Virus record (IMG/VR): IMGVR_UViG_3300035701_000147 | Span: 1 to 35,022 of that record | Direction: 5' to 3' (one strand) | DNA from: a virus | DNA: 35,022 bases | Part shown: positions 14,203-21,447 of the stretch, one piece after another | Layout of the letters: every line of letters starts with the position of its first letter | Position numbering within the stretch: the first letter of the stretch is position 1 | Made by a program: the position numbers and the translations under genes | The notes under the pieces: model-generated | What the model was told of the DNA's origin: nothing | What the model saw: only the letters and a program-made list of their open reading frames with translations | The model's database searches: none

Positions 14203-14236
14203 TATACTTATTTTAATAAAAATGTAAGTATAATGA
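14203..14236 (+). promoter_or_regulatory. GTATAATGA promoter (copy 2) overlapped by a dyad
   Basis: TATACTTA (14203-14210) and TAAGTATA (14225-14232) are perfect inverted repeats. Inner TTTT/AAAA pairing extends the dyad. TATAAT at 14229-14234 lies partly within the right arm, inside GTATAATGA (14228-14236). No good -35 box is present. The arrangement looks like a promoter with an operator over its -10, feeding the portal gene; an AT-rich hairpin in RNA is the alternative. Confidence 0.5.
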
Positions 14237-14244
14237 TAATAGGG

Positions 14245-14258
14245 AAACCGAAAGGTTT
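14245..14258 (+). promoter_or_regulatory. GNRA-capped hairpin next to ribosome site
   Basis: AAACC-GAAA-GGTTT forms a 5-bp stem with a GAAA tetraloop, ending two bases before GGGAGG (14261-14266), the portal gene's ribosome site. If transcription starts near 14241 this hairpin would be at the very 5' end of the mRNA, a position known to protect transcripts. The pairing is seen; the role is inferred. Confidence 0.45.
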
Positions 14259-14272
14259 ATGGGAGGTAGATA

Positions 14273-15694
14273 ATGTTATATGATTTAGATTTTATTAAGA
14301 GAGATAGTACTTTTCCACCGGTTGACGAATATGACAGATTAAAGTTGTATGACAACAATAGACTTCTTTGGAAAGGAGAACACAAACAGATATTCAGAGA
14401 GCGATATAATCAATTGTTTGATGTTGATGAACTTGAAGTTTGGCAGTTTGATTTTAATTGGTACAGGAGAGTATCTGTTGCATTCGCAAATCTTTTATTT
14501 GGAGAACCACCAAAGATAACGGTTGGAGAACCTGAATCTAAAGAACAGATATTTTTAAATTCAATGCTTGATAAGAGTGATTTCATAACCATTTGTTATG
14601 ACAATGCAATAGACATCTCAAGATATGGAACGGGAATATTTAAACCTTTGATAGAAGAAGGAACGATAAGAATAGATTCATTGTCTCCTGCTTATTGGTT
14701 TCCTATCTTTGATGCTAAAAATATGAAAAAGATAATTGCTCATTTTGTTTGTTGGATTGTCGGAGAAGAATTATTTGTTGAGGTGCATACCCCGGGACAA
14801 ATAGAATACAGAACTTATAATATCAGGAGTGGAATAGTAAAAGAACTTATAGAAACTTCAGTTGTTCTTACTAAAGTAAATACCTCTTTGATAGTTCCAG
14901 CACACAATCTAACTACAAGCGAAAGCGCTTTTGGAACGGATGATTATCAAATTCTTGACACTATAATTTGTGAACTTGAAATCAGATTTTCACAGGTGGC
15001 GAGGATATTAGATAAGCATGCAAGCCCAACCATGTATGGGCCAAAAACTTTAATACAACAGGATAAGAGAACAGGAAAGGCGTTTGTTGATATCGTAGGG
15101 AAATATTTAGGCGCAAATCCAAACGATGTATTGCCTGCTTATTTAGTTTGGGATGCGCAATTATCGGCAGTTAATCAAGAGATAGACAATCTAATGATTC
15201 AATTATATGCACTGTCAGAAACGGCACCTGCATTGTTTGGAGAATTGAAAGCGGGACTTGCGGAAAGTGGAAGTGCTTTAAAAAGACTTTTGATTTCTCC
15301 TCTCTCAAAGGTAAACAGATTAAGACTTTCTCTTGATAAGAAAATCAAGCAGGTTTTGGCGTTGGCGAGTGAACTGGCAGTTGCAAATAGTGTTGCTGAT
15401 GCTGTTAAGTTTGAGGCTAAAAATGTTCACATAGATTGGCAAGACGGGCTTCCAACCGATGCGAGAGAGCAAATTGACATTGAATCAATGGCAGTTGCAT
15501 CTAAATTGAGTTCGATAGAAAGTGCATTGAAGAGATTGTGGGGATTGGAAGGAGAAGCATTAACAACTGAATTGACTAAAATAAAAGAGGAAAATGCCTT
15601 GCCTGCGCCTCCGACCACAAAGATTGGATTGACAGAGGAAGAATTAACTAAACTTGGGATTGGAATACCTCCTGAAGAAGTACCCCCTGAATAA
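14273..15694 (+). CDS. Portal protein, SPP1 gp6-like (473 aa)
   Basis: Length, place after the large terminase and the sequence course fit the SPP1-type portal family: an N-terminal WYRRVSVAFANLLFGEPP segment (about 63-80), the ISRYGTGIFKPLI region, a helical stem/crown section (ETAPALFGELKAGLAESGSALK, split here as ETAPALFGE and SGSALKRLL) and an acidic end (PPEEVPPE). Twelve copies should form the DNA gate at one capsid vertex. Start ATG 14273 with GGGAGG. It has its own upstream promoter candidate. Confidence 0.88.
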   Translation: MLYDLDFIKRDSTFPPVDEYDRLKLYDNNRLLWKGEHKQIFRERYNQLFDVDELEVWQFDFNWYRRVSVAFANLLFGEPPKITVGEPESKEQIFLNSMLDKSDFITICYDNAIDISRYGTGIFKPLIEEGTIRIDSLSPAYWFPIFDAKNMKKIIAHFVCWIVGEELFVEVHTPGQIEYRTYNIRSGIVKELIETSVVLTKVNTSLIVPAHNLTTSESAFGTDDYQILDTIICELEIRFSQVARILDKHASPTMYGPKTLIQQDKRTGKAFVDIVGKYLGANPNDVLPAYLVWDAQLSAVNQEIDNLMIQLYALSETAPALFGELKAGLAESGSALKRLLISPLSKVNRLRLSLDKKIKQVLALASELAVANSVADAVKFEAKNVHIDWQDGLPTDAREQIDIESMAVASKLSSIESALKRLWGLEGEALTTELTKIKEENALPAPPTTKIGLTEEELTKLGIGIPPEEVPPE

Positions 15695-15696
15695 AA

Positions 15697-17115
15697 ATGG
15701 CGCTATCAACTGAGGAAGCAAATCTTTTAAAATTATATTCTACTGCCGAAAAGGATATTGAATCTATCCTTAATGAATTAATTGCTAAAGGAAAATATAC
15801 TGCTTATTATCAGCAGTTAAGTGGTAAAATCAAGGGACTCATCAATGATTTGAACAAAGATGCGAAGGGTTGGGTCGAGAAAAACATCAAGAAGAATTAT
15901 TTGGGAGGAATGGCTCAAGCAGAATCTAAAATCAAAGGATTGAACATGATGATAGGAATTCCCGATATTATCATGCACACTCAAGCAATAAACATTCTTG
16001 CTCAGAATACTTACAGCAGATTATTAGATGTTAGTCAAACAATAGGAAGGAGAACAAACGATATTTTCAGGACTGTAGCGTTGGAAGAGATAAGAGGGTC
16101 GGTTATCGGATATAAGGATTGGAAAAGAACTGCAAAGGATATAAAAAATTCATTGATTGAAAACGGAGTAACGGGATTTGTTGATAAGGCAGGAAAGAAA
16201 TGGAACATGACTTCTTATGCGGAAATGGTGTCAAGAACCACGACAGCAGAAGCTTTTAATGCAGGAACAATGGACAGAATATTGGAAACGGGACACGATT
16301 TAGTTAAGATAGATGTGATACCGACAGTTTGTCCGATATGCTCACGATGGGCAGGAAAGATTATAAGCCTAACAGGAAAGACAGAAGGATATCCAACCAT
16401 GGAAGATGCAAAAGCCGACGGAATGTTCCATCCTCGTTGCAGGCATTCTTTCTCGATATGGATTCCCGGAATGGAGGAAGAGAAAGTAATTACTAAAGAA
16501 GAAGTTCCTATTGGAGAAGTTGGAAGCAAAATAAATTACGATGCTCAGTCTAAATATGAAGATTATACTGGAGATATTACGGATTATAGAGAAGCTTGCA
16601 AAAGATTAGGCGTTAAGATAGATGAAGATGTTTATAATAAAGCAAAAATTGGATTTGAACATTGGCAAGAAAACTTTGAAAATTGTATACCGATGAGAGA
16701 ATACGAATTAACTGGAGAAGGAACGGTGGATATTAAAGCAGAAGTTGATGCTATGCAAAAAGTAGTTAAAACAATGCCTTATTATGATGGAGATATTTAT
16801 AGAGGAATGCATTTAAAATACGAAGAACCTGTGCTTAAAGTTTTTAAAACATTGAAATCGGGTGATATATTTGATATTGATGCATTTTCTTCATTTTCCC
16901 CCAGTTTAGAACTTGCTGAATCGTATAGTCAATGGGCTGGAAAAGAATCAGCTGTTATAATTAAAATCAATAAGGGAACTGTTAATAGTATTCAACTTCC
17001 TTGGAATGAAGTATTAGTAGATAAAACGCAATTAAAAGTAATATCTAATGAAATAGTAAAAGATAGAGTAGGAAGGTTTGAAAGATTAATAACTTGTGTG
17101 GAGGTAAGACCATGA
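15697..17115 (+). CDS. Minor capsid protein fused to ADP-ribosyltransferase (472 aa)
   Basis: Residues 1-260 are a phage minor head protein (minor capsid 2/Mu gpF-like), ending in the metal-binding-like set DVIPTVCPICSRWAGK (C212, C215) and FHPRCRH (H245, C248, H250). Residues about 340-472 look like an ADP-ribosyltransferase of the R-S-E class: YRGMHL (R369), AFSSFSPS (S398, S399) and NEVLV (E438). The position normally held by the first Glu/Gln of the ExE motif is W436. The transferase would be packaged in the head and could be injected, as T4 Alt is. Three bases separate it from the portal gene. Confidence 0.8.
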   Translation: MALSTEEANLLKLYSTAEKDIESILNELIAKGKYTAYYQQLSGKIKGLINDLNKDAKGWVEKNIKKNYLGGMAQAESKIKGLNMMIGIPDIIMHTQAINILAQNTYSRLLDVSQTIGRRTNDIFRTVALEEIRGSVIGYKDWKRTAKDIKNSLIENGVTGFVDKAGKKWNMTSYAEMVSRTTTAEAFNAGTMDRILETGHDLVKIDVIPTVCPICSRWAGKIISLTGKTEGYPTMEDAKADGMFHPRCRHSFSIWIPGMEEEKVITKEEVPIGEVGSKINYDAQSKYEDYTGDITDYREACKRLGVKIDEDVYNKAKIGFEHWQENFENCIPMREYELTGEGTVDIKAEVDAMQKVVKTMPYYDGDIYRGMHLKYEEPVLKVFKTLKSGDIFDIDAFSSFSPSLELAESYSQWAGKESAVIIKINKGTVNSIQLPWNEVLVDKTQLKVISNEIVKDRVGRFERLITCVEVRP

Positions 17116-17237
17116 TTAAAGTTAAAGAAAAAGATGAAAAGAGAAATGATGTTCAAAATGGTGATTGGACTTTTAGAGATAAAAATGGGAATGTTATCTT
17201 GATAATTAGAGATGGTAAAATTGTTTTTTCAGTATAA
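17112..17237 (+). CDS. Small beta-rich protein (41 aa)
   Basis: ATG 17112 overlaps the previous stop (ATGA) and follows GGAGGT. The 41 residues end NVILIIRDGKIVFSV, a beta-hairpin-like sequence; GDWTFRDKNGNVILII suggests a small two- to three-strand sheet. Its last sense codon and stop (GTA TAA) lie within promoter motif copy 3. No family is known to me. Confidence 0.5.
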   Translation: MIKVKEKDEKRNDVQNGDWTFRDKNGNVILIIRDGKIVFSV

Positions 17238-17240
17238 TGA
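17232..17240 (+). promoter_or_regulatory. GTATAATGA promoter candidate (copy 3)
   Basis: TATAAT at 17233-17238 lies within CAGTATAATGATA, upstream of the small basic protein, scaffold and capsid genes. The expected -35 position has no TTGACA-like sequence (AGATGG at 17210-17215). It shares GTATAATGA with the sites at 10351 and 14228. It would raise scaffold and capsid expression relative to upstream head genes. Confidence 0.5.
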
Positions 17241-17254
17241 TATAGGAGAGAAAA

Positions 17255-17410
17255 ATGCCTTGGGTAAGAAAGGGAAAGACAGTTTATAAAAAAGTAGGAG
17301 GACACTTGGTTAGGAAAGGTAAATCGAAAAGTGTCAAAAAGGCAAAGAAGTATATGACAGTATTAAGAATGGTTCATGCAGGAGTAAAATTGAGAAGTAA
17401 AAAAAGATAA
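17255..17410 (+). CDS. Small highly basic protein (51 aa)
   Basis: Starts at ATG 17255 after AGGAGAG. About 35% K/R: RKGKTVYKKVGGHLVRKGKS, then KSVKKAKKYMTVLRMVHAG. The charge suggests DNA or RNA binding, or a role inside the capsid. I recall similar short lysine-rich proteins starting M-P-W next to scaffold genes of other phages. It lies between promoter copy 3 and the scaffold gene, so it should be expressed late. Confidence 0.6.
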   Translation: MPWVRKGKTVYKKVGGHLVRKGKSKSVKKAKKYMTVLRMVHAGVKLRSKKR

Positions 17411-17414
17411 TATA

Positions 17415-17428
17415 CAGCCGACGGGCTG
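17415..17428 (+). promoter_or_regulatory. Tetraloop hairpin before scaffold ribosome site
   Basis: CAGCC-GACG-GGCTG is a perfect 5-bp GC-rich stem with a 4-base loop, immediately followed by GAAGGAG, the scaffold gene's ribosome site. It parallels the GAAA hairpin before the portal gene. It may stop ribosome-site pairing with upstream RNA or act as a processing/stability element. Confidence 0.4.
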
Positions 17429-17443
17429 GAAGGAGAAACGGAA

Positions 17444-17947
17444 ATGGCAGAAGATGTAAAGAAAGAAGAAAAAAAGACTGATGAAAATCAGGAAGTAAAA
17501 CTCTTTAAACAAGAGGATGTTGACAGGATTGTAAGTGAAAGACTCGCAAGGGAGAAAGAGAAGTATAAAGACTTTGAGGAATATAAGAAAGCTAAAGTAA
17601 AATTGGATGAGATTGAAAATGCTAATAAAACAGAACTTGATAAAGCAAAAACAGAAAAAGAAGTATTGGAAAAACAATTAGTGCAGAAGGAATTGGAAAG
17701 AAAACAGTTAGAAGTTGAAAACTTAAAGCTTTCTTTATTAGACCTTGCAGGACTTCCGAAGAGTTGGGTAAAAAGAATTCTCGGACAAACTGAAGATGAG
17801 ATTAAAGCCGATATTGAGGAGTTAAAAAAACTCCTTCTGGAGAAAGGAATTAATATCGGTCAAGGAGTCGGAGGAGAACCGAAGAAAATGCCTGACTTTG
17901 ACAACATGAGTATGGAGGAATACGAATTACTTCGTAAGAAGAAATAA
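17444..17947 (+). CDS. Capsid scaffolding protein, DUF4355-like (167 aa)
   Basis: FKQEDVDRIVSERLAREKEK (about 21-40) is the hallmark of scaffold proteins annotated as DUF4355. A long coiled coil follows (roughly 40-100), then LPKSWVKRILGQTEDEI and a short C-terminal helix (MSMEEYELLRKKK) that probably docks to the coat protein. Directly precedes the major capsid gene. Scaffold directs prohead assembly and is then lost or cleaved. Confidence 0.88.
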   Translation: MAEDVKKEEKKTDENQEVKLFKQEDVDRIVSERLAREKEKYKDFEEYKKAKVKLDEIENANKTELDKAKTEKEVLEKQLVQKELERKQLEVENLKLSLLDLAGLPKSWVKRILGQTEDEIKADIEELKKLLLEKGINIGQGVGGEPKKMPDFDNMSMEEYELLRKKK

Positions 17948-17967
17948 GTAAAAATAGGAGGTTATAA

Positions 17968-19083
17968 ATGCCTAATACACTTTTATTGCCTTCAGTCATT
18001 GCACGAGAAGCAATAATGAGACTGAAGAATAATTTAGTTTTAGCAGGATTAGTTCATAGAGGATATTCTGACGAATTCGTAAAGGGTGTCGGGGATACGG
18101 TAAAAATTCCTGTTCCCGCAACCTTTATCGCAAAAGTATTCAACGGAACTGCAATTGAATATCAGGATATTACAGAAGGAAGCGTTGAGGTTAAATTGGA
18201 TACAATCCTTGATGTTTCATTTAAAGTAACAAGCAAAGAACTTTCTCTTGACATTGCAAACTTCGGAGATAAGTATATCGAAGGAGCGACGGATGCTTTT
18301 GCAGATAAGATTGATGCTCTTCTTGCAGGTTTGTATGTTGACATTCCTTATTTCTGTGATGTTACAGGAACTCCTGTCATTACAGACCTTCAGAATATCA
18401 ATGAGAAGATGAACCTTAACAAAGTTCCAATTGCAGGAGGATTAAGGAGATTGGTTGTTGACCCTACGACACAAACAAAATATGTTACAATGGACGCTTT
18501 TCTTCATGCAGAGAAAGCAGGAGATACTCAAGCATTGAGGGAAGCAAGTATGGGAAGGGTTTTTACTCTTGATTCTTATCTTGACCAGAATATTTTAACT
18601 CATACAAAGGGAACTCTTAATGCGGCCGCAATTGCAACAGGAACAGCAGGGGCTTTAACGATTGCTGTTACTGGAATAGCTCAGAATGAAACTGTCAAAA
18701 AGGGCGACCTGATTACAATAGCAGATACAGCAGGGCAGTATGTTTGCACGGAATTAGCAACAACTCCTGCTACTCCATTCACAGTAACTGTAAAAATTTA
18801 TCCTGCTTTGGCTCAAAACTGTTCAGCAAAGACTGTAACTCTTCGTGCTTCTCATGTTGCAAATCTTGCTTTCCACAGGAACGCATTTGCTCTTGCAAGC
18901 GCTACACTTGAACCACCTGTTGGTGGAGTTAATGCCGCAGTTATGAGAGACCCTGTTTCTGGACTTGCTATCAGAGCAGTCTATGGATACGATATAGACG
19001 CAAAGACGAATATGGTATCTCTTGATATGATTGTTGGCGTCAAGACCTTAAAGCCCGAACTTGCAGTTAGATTCTGTAAATAG
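17968..19083 (+). CDS. Major capsid protein, P22 coat-like HK97 fold (371 aa)
   Basis: The N-terminal course ARE-x-(I)-RL-NN-LV...VHRGY, then GDTVKIPVPATF, FKVTSKELSLDI and FADKIDALLAGLY matches the P22 gp5/coat family. Residues about 215-293 form a Thr/Ala-rich beta insertion (AVTGIAQNETVKKGDLITIA), comparable to the inserted domain of that family. A strong GGAGG site and a dedicated upstream promoter fit high expression. A hairpin follows the stop codon. Confidence 0.88.
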   Translation: MPNTLLLPSVIAREAIMRLKNNLVLAGLVHRGYSDEFVKGVGDTVKIPVPATFIAKVFNGTAIEYQDITEGSVEVKLDTILDVSFKVTSKELSLDIANFGDKYIEGATDAFADKIDALLAGLYVDIPYFCDVTGTPVITDLQNINEKMNLNKVPIAGGLRRLVVDPTTQTKYVTMDAFLHAEKAGDTQALREASMGRVFTLDSYLDQNILTHTKGTLNAAAIATGTAGALTIAVTGIAQNETVKKGDLITIADTAGQYVCTELATTPATPFTVTVKIYPALAQNCSAKTVTLRASHVANLAFHRNAFALASATLEPPVGGVNAAVMRDPVSGLAIRAVYGYDIDAKTNMVSLDMIVGVKTLKPELAVRFCK

Positions 19084-19097
19084 TATAATTGATTAAT

Positions 19098-19132
19098 GGG
19101 GGTAGGTTTCCTCCTTGTTCCTGCCCCCTTTA
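19098..19132 (+). terminator. Terminator/attenuator after capsid gene
   Basis: GGGGGTAGG (19098-19106) pairs with CCTGCCCCC (19120-19128): nine base pairs with one U-G, a 13-base loop and a short TTTATA tail. The weak U-tract suggests partial termination, letting some transcription reach the connector genes. The loop contains CCTCCTT (19110-19116), exactly complementary to the next gene's AAGGAGG (19134-19140). A TATAAT (19084-19089) just before it is noted but has no -35 box. Confidence 0.65.
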
Positions 19133-19145
19133 TAAGGAGGTAAAT

Positions 19146-19292
19146 ATGTTCAAATGTCCTTTTTGTGGAATTGAATTTCTGCGAGAGCAGGATTATAATC
19201 TTCATGTTGTAAAATGTCCTAATCAATATGGAAAACCAGAAAAGAAAAAGGAAAAGCATGAACCTAAAGTTGAAGAAAAGAAGGAGAAATAA
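19146..19292 (+). CDS. C2H2-like mini zinc finger protein (48 aa)
   Basis: ATG 19146 follows AAGGAGG at the right distance; ATG 19089 would place the start inside the terminator and is rejected. FKCPFCGIEF (C4, C7) and HVVKC (H20, C24) form a C2HC zinc finger, followed by a charged tail (EKKKEKHEPKVEEKKEK). Small zinc-finger proteins after the capsid gene occur in other phages; a head-completion or regulatory role is possible. Confidence 0.7.
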   Translation: MFKCPFCGIEFLREQDYNLHVVKCPNQYGKPEKKKEKHEPKVEEKKEK

Positions 19293-19772
19293 ATGCTCGT
19301 TATTCTTGCAGAATCAGAAATTTATTTTGCGTCAAGACCTTTTGCAGAAGAATGGCTTGTTATGGATAATCCACATAAGACTAAATTTTTAACCATGGCT
19401 TCTAATAAGATTGAAAATCTTCCTTTCATAGGAGAAAGAGAAGATAACGAACAGACAACTTTATTTCCTCGTTTAATTAAAACGCCTTCTCAAGCTATAT
19501 TTTTTGCCGAACTACAATCTTATCTTCCAGGTAACTATATAGTTATTGAGGAAACCCCCGACCAAGTAAAGTGGGCTGTTTATGAAGAAGCATTTGCTAT
19601 ATTCAAGTATATGAATAGCGAGATATATAAGTTGAGAGAACAGGGAGTTCAAAGTGCTTCAAGGGGAGGTCTTTCAGAGGCTTATGAAACCTACAGGCCG
19701 GTTGAAGAACTGATGAGTGTAATGGCAAAATCTTATTTAAGAGATTGGCTCGTGCAGAGTGCGAGGATATGA
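19293..19772 (+). CDS. Head-tail connector (adaptor), DnaT-like fold (159 aa)
   Basis: The N-terminal FASRPFAEEWLVMDNPHKTKFL and later helices (AVYEEAFAIFKYMNSEI) match the pattern of the DnaT-like head-tail adaptor family (gp15/gp6-like helical bundles). This is the position expected for the first connector protein below the portal. It overlaps the next gene at its stop. Twelve copies would extend the portal channel. Confidence 0.7.
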   Translation: MLVILAESEIYFASRPFAEEWLVMDNPHKTKFLTMASNKIENLPFIGEREDNEQTTLFPRLIKTPSQAIFFAELQSYLPGNYIVIEETPDQVKWAVYEEAFAIFKYMNSEIYKLREQGVQSASRGGLSEAYETYRPVEELMSVMAKSYLRDWLVQSARI

Positions 19773-20185
19773 TGAACTTAGTTTTGCAAATCGTTGACCC
19801 TGTTTCAAAAAAGTCTTTAAGTTTTTCTGATTTGAGAGGATTTCTTTCTTATGATAAGGATAAATTATTCAATGGATTAAAGACAAGCGGATGGATAGCA
19901 ATTTCTTATGCTAAACAGGTTAGACCTCCTCAAGTTATTTCAGGAGAGATGAATAGGGGATATGATGTTGCTGAATACAAGGATTCTATGATGATTAAAA
20001 TAGGAAGCGCAAAATTTTATTGGAAATTTCAGGAATATGGAACTATGCAATATGGAATGCTGGCTGGTTCTCAAACTGCGAGAAAGGGTGGAATCAAACC
20101 TAAATTAATGGCGCATAAGGGGATAGTTCTGGCAAAGGATTTAATTGCAAACGAATTATCAAAAGCGTTGGTATGGAAAAAATGA
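19769..20185 (+). CDS. Neck / HK97 gp10-like protein (138 aa)
   Basis: ATG 19769 (or ATG 19772) near GAGG overlaps the previous stop; a TTG at 19745 is less likely. The fold-typical FYWKFQEYGT segment (cf. F-Y-x-x-F-x-E-x-GT in HK97 gp10-like proteins) lies about residues 83-92, after KDSMMIKIGSAK. The C-terminal helix KGIVLAKDLIANELSKAL is also typical. Likely links the connector to the tail. Confidence 0.65.
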   Translation: MMNLVLQIVDPVSKKSLSFSDLRGFLSYDKDKLFNGLKTSGWIAISYAKQVRPPQVISGEMNRGYDVAEYKDSMMIKIGSAKFYWKFQEYGTMQYGMLAGSQTARKGGIKPKLMAHKGIVLAKDLIANELSKALVWKK

Positions 20186-20517
20186 TTTACGAAGAGATTG
20201 CAAAGATAATAGAAGCAGAAGGGATAATCGTTCAGGATACGGAAAAACTTGCTTTCATTCCTAATTCAGTTTATCTGAATCAATTATCTACTTCTCCTTT
20301 AAGATTTGGACAAAGTATAACCGTTGAAATGGTAGTGCTTGATGACAAGGATGTAAAACATCTTTATGAAATAATCGTTCAAGCAATTGGAACGAGAGGA
20401 ACTTTTGGAGAATATGTGGTTAAGAGAATTACTTACAGTCCTGAAAATCCGAAGGAAGCTTTGGATAAAATTTGGGCTGTAAGATGCATGATAAATTTAA
20501 CAGTAGAGGAGGTTTAA
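20173..20517 (+). CDS. Tail terminator-like protein (114 aa)
   Basis: Alpha/beta protein with GQSITVEMVVLDD, KHLYEIIVQAIGTRG and a final beta strand (RCMINLTVEEV), the layout of tail-terminator/completion proteins (gpU-like), and in the expected gene position between the gp10-like protein and tail-tube candidates. ATG 20182 (ATGA overlap) is an alternative start. Assignment rests on synteny more than sequence. Confidence 0.5.
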   Translation: MEKMIYEEIAKIIEAEGIIVQDTEKLAFIPNSVYLNQLSTSPLRFGQSITVEMVVLDDKDVKHLYEIIVQAIGTRGTFGEYVVKRITYSPENPKEALDKIWAVRCMINLTVEEV

Positions 20518-20850
20518 ATGGCTGAAAGTGCATTAACCCCCCAAAGTATGGTACCGGGAGGAACAGAAGTAACTTTTGAGGCCGCAAATGTCGATGGAAA
20601 CTTTTTCGAGAATACTGGAAAAATGTTTCTATGGGTCAAGAATGGAAGTGCAAGTCCGATAACTGTAAACATTGATTCTCCGACAAATTGCAATTATGGT
20701 TTTGCTCATGATGTTTCAGTCGTAATTACAGCAGGAGAAGACAGATTGATAGGATTATTTGCTACTGCGAGGTTCAATGATTCCTCAAAGTATGTTCACA
20801 TAACTTATACTGCTGTTACGACAGTAACGGTAGCACTTGTAACAACTTAG
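20518..20850 (+). CDS. Virion structural protein, beta-sandwich (110 aa)
   Basis: Thr/Val/Ala-rich beta protein: FENTGKMFLWVKNGSASPI (about 31-49) and ITAGEDRLIGLF. Proteins with an N-(G/T)-G-K-x-FL-x-VKNG segment followed by a Thr/Val-rich end are frequent in phage structural modules, as decoration or tail proteins. Its place before the tail chaperone makes a tail-tube or head-decoration role plausible. AGAGGAGG upstream. Confidence 0.6.
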   Translation: MAESALTPQSMVPGGTEVTFEAANVDGNFFENTGKMFLWVKNGSASPITVNIDSPTNCNYGFAHDVSVVITAGEDRLIGLFATARFNDSSKYVHITYTAVTTVTVALVTT

Positions 20851-20859
20851 GAGGTATAA

Positions 20860-21213
20860 ATGATATACGGAATTTTAATTTCATCAGGTTTGCCCGGCAC
20901 GGGCTGGGCTGTTAGCGATTTTACTATGCCGACAGCAGGAGAAGACAAAGAATTAACAGGAAATCCTGCTTCAGAAATTATCGATAGAAGAGCAGGAAAA
21001 GTAAGTCAAAGCATAACGGCAAATTATGCTTTTCTCACGATTCCTACTGCGGCAGAAATCAGGGCATTAATCGGAACAGATGCAACGGTAACAATAACTT
21101 CAGAAGATACTGTGGGAGTTACTCTTGCAGGAAAGATTTCAGCCTTTGATGTCAAGGGCAGTAAAGATGATTGGTGGGTTGCAACCTGTACAGTAAAATA
21201 TGTAGCGGCATAA
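20860..21213 (+). CDS. Probable tail-tube or virion protein (117 aa)
   Basis: Beta-rich, with a Gly/Pro-containing N-terminus (ILISSGLPGTGWAVSDFTMP) and a C-terminal strand (WWVATCTVKYVAA). TAGGAGGT upstream. Tail-tube proteins normally lie just before the tail-assembly chaperone pair, as here, but no diagnostic motif is seen; either this or the preceding gene could be the tube subunit. Confidence 0.5.
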   Translation: MIYGILISSGLPGTGWAVSDFTMPTAGEDKELTGNPASEIIDRRAGKVSQSITANYAFLTIPTAAEIRALIGTDATVTITSEDTVGVTLAGKISAFDVKGSKDDWWVATCTVKYVAA

Positions 21214-21219
21214 ACTGAA

Positions 21220-21447
21220 ATGACTTACAGAGACATTGAACAATGCTTTGAATTGACAGGCGTCAATATTTATGGATTAGGTAGGTTTGATGCAACGACT
21301 GTCGGGACCCACAATCCTAAATTGGTTTCATTTTTTGTATGGAAATACAGGCAGAAGGAAACACCTGCAATTACTTTTGAAGAAATAAAAGACTTGAAGA
21401 TTGATACCGATGAAGTGGGGAAAGCAATAGACAGTTTTTTTTCGTAA
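21220..21447 (+). CDS. Tail assembly chaperone, short form (gpG-like, 75 aa)
   Basis: Lies between the tail-tube candidates and the tape measure. The small helical protein ends DEVGKAIDSFFS at TAA 21445-21447. Its last codons are a run of eight T, which allows a fraction of ribosomes to shift to the -1 frame and make the longer form. The ribosome site is weak (no AGGAGG). In lambda the equivalent gpG coats the tape measure protein. Confidence 0.8.
   Translation: MTYRDIEQCFELTGVNIYGLGRFDATTVGTHNPKLVSFFVWKYRQKETPAITFEEIKDLKIDTDEVGKAIDSFFS

Noticed and set aside
16215-16529. 104-codon minus-strand frame inside the minor capsid gene
   Set aside because: Antisense to conserved zinc-site coding sequence of the head protein; no promoter or ribosome site seen.
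19089-19145. Upstream ATG start for the mini zinc-finger gene
   Set aside because: It would translate through the terminator hairpin, has no ribosome site, and the AAGGAGG fits ATG 19146.
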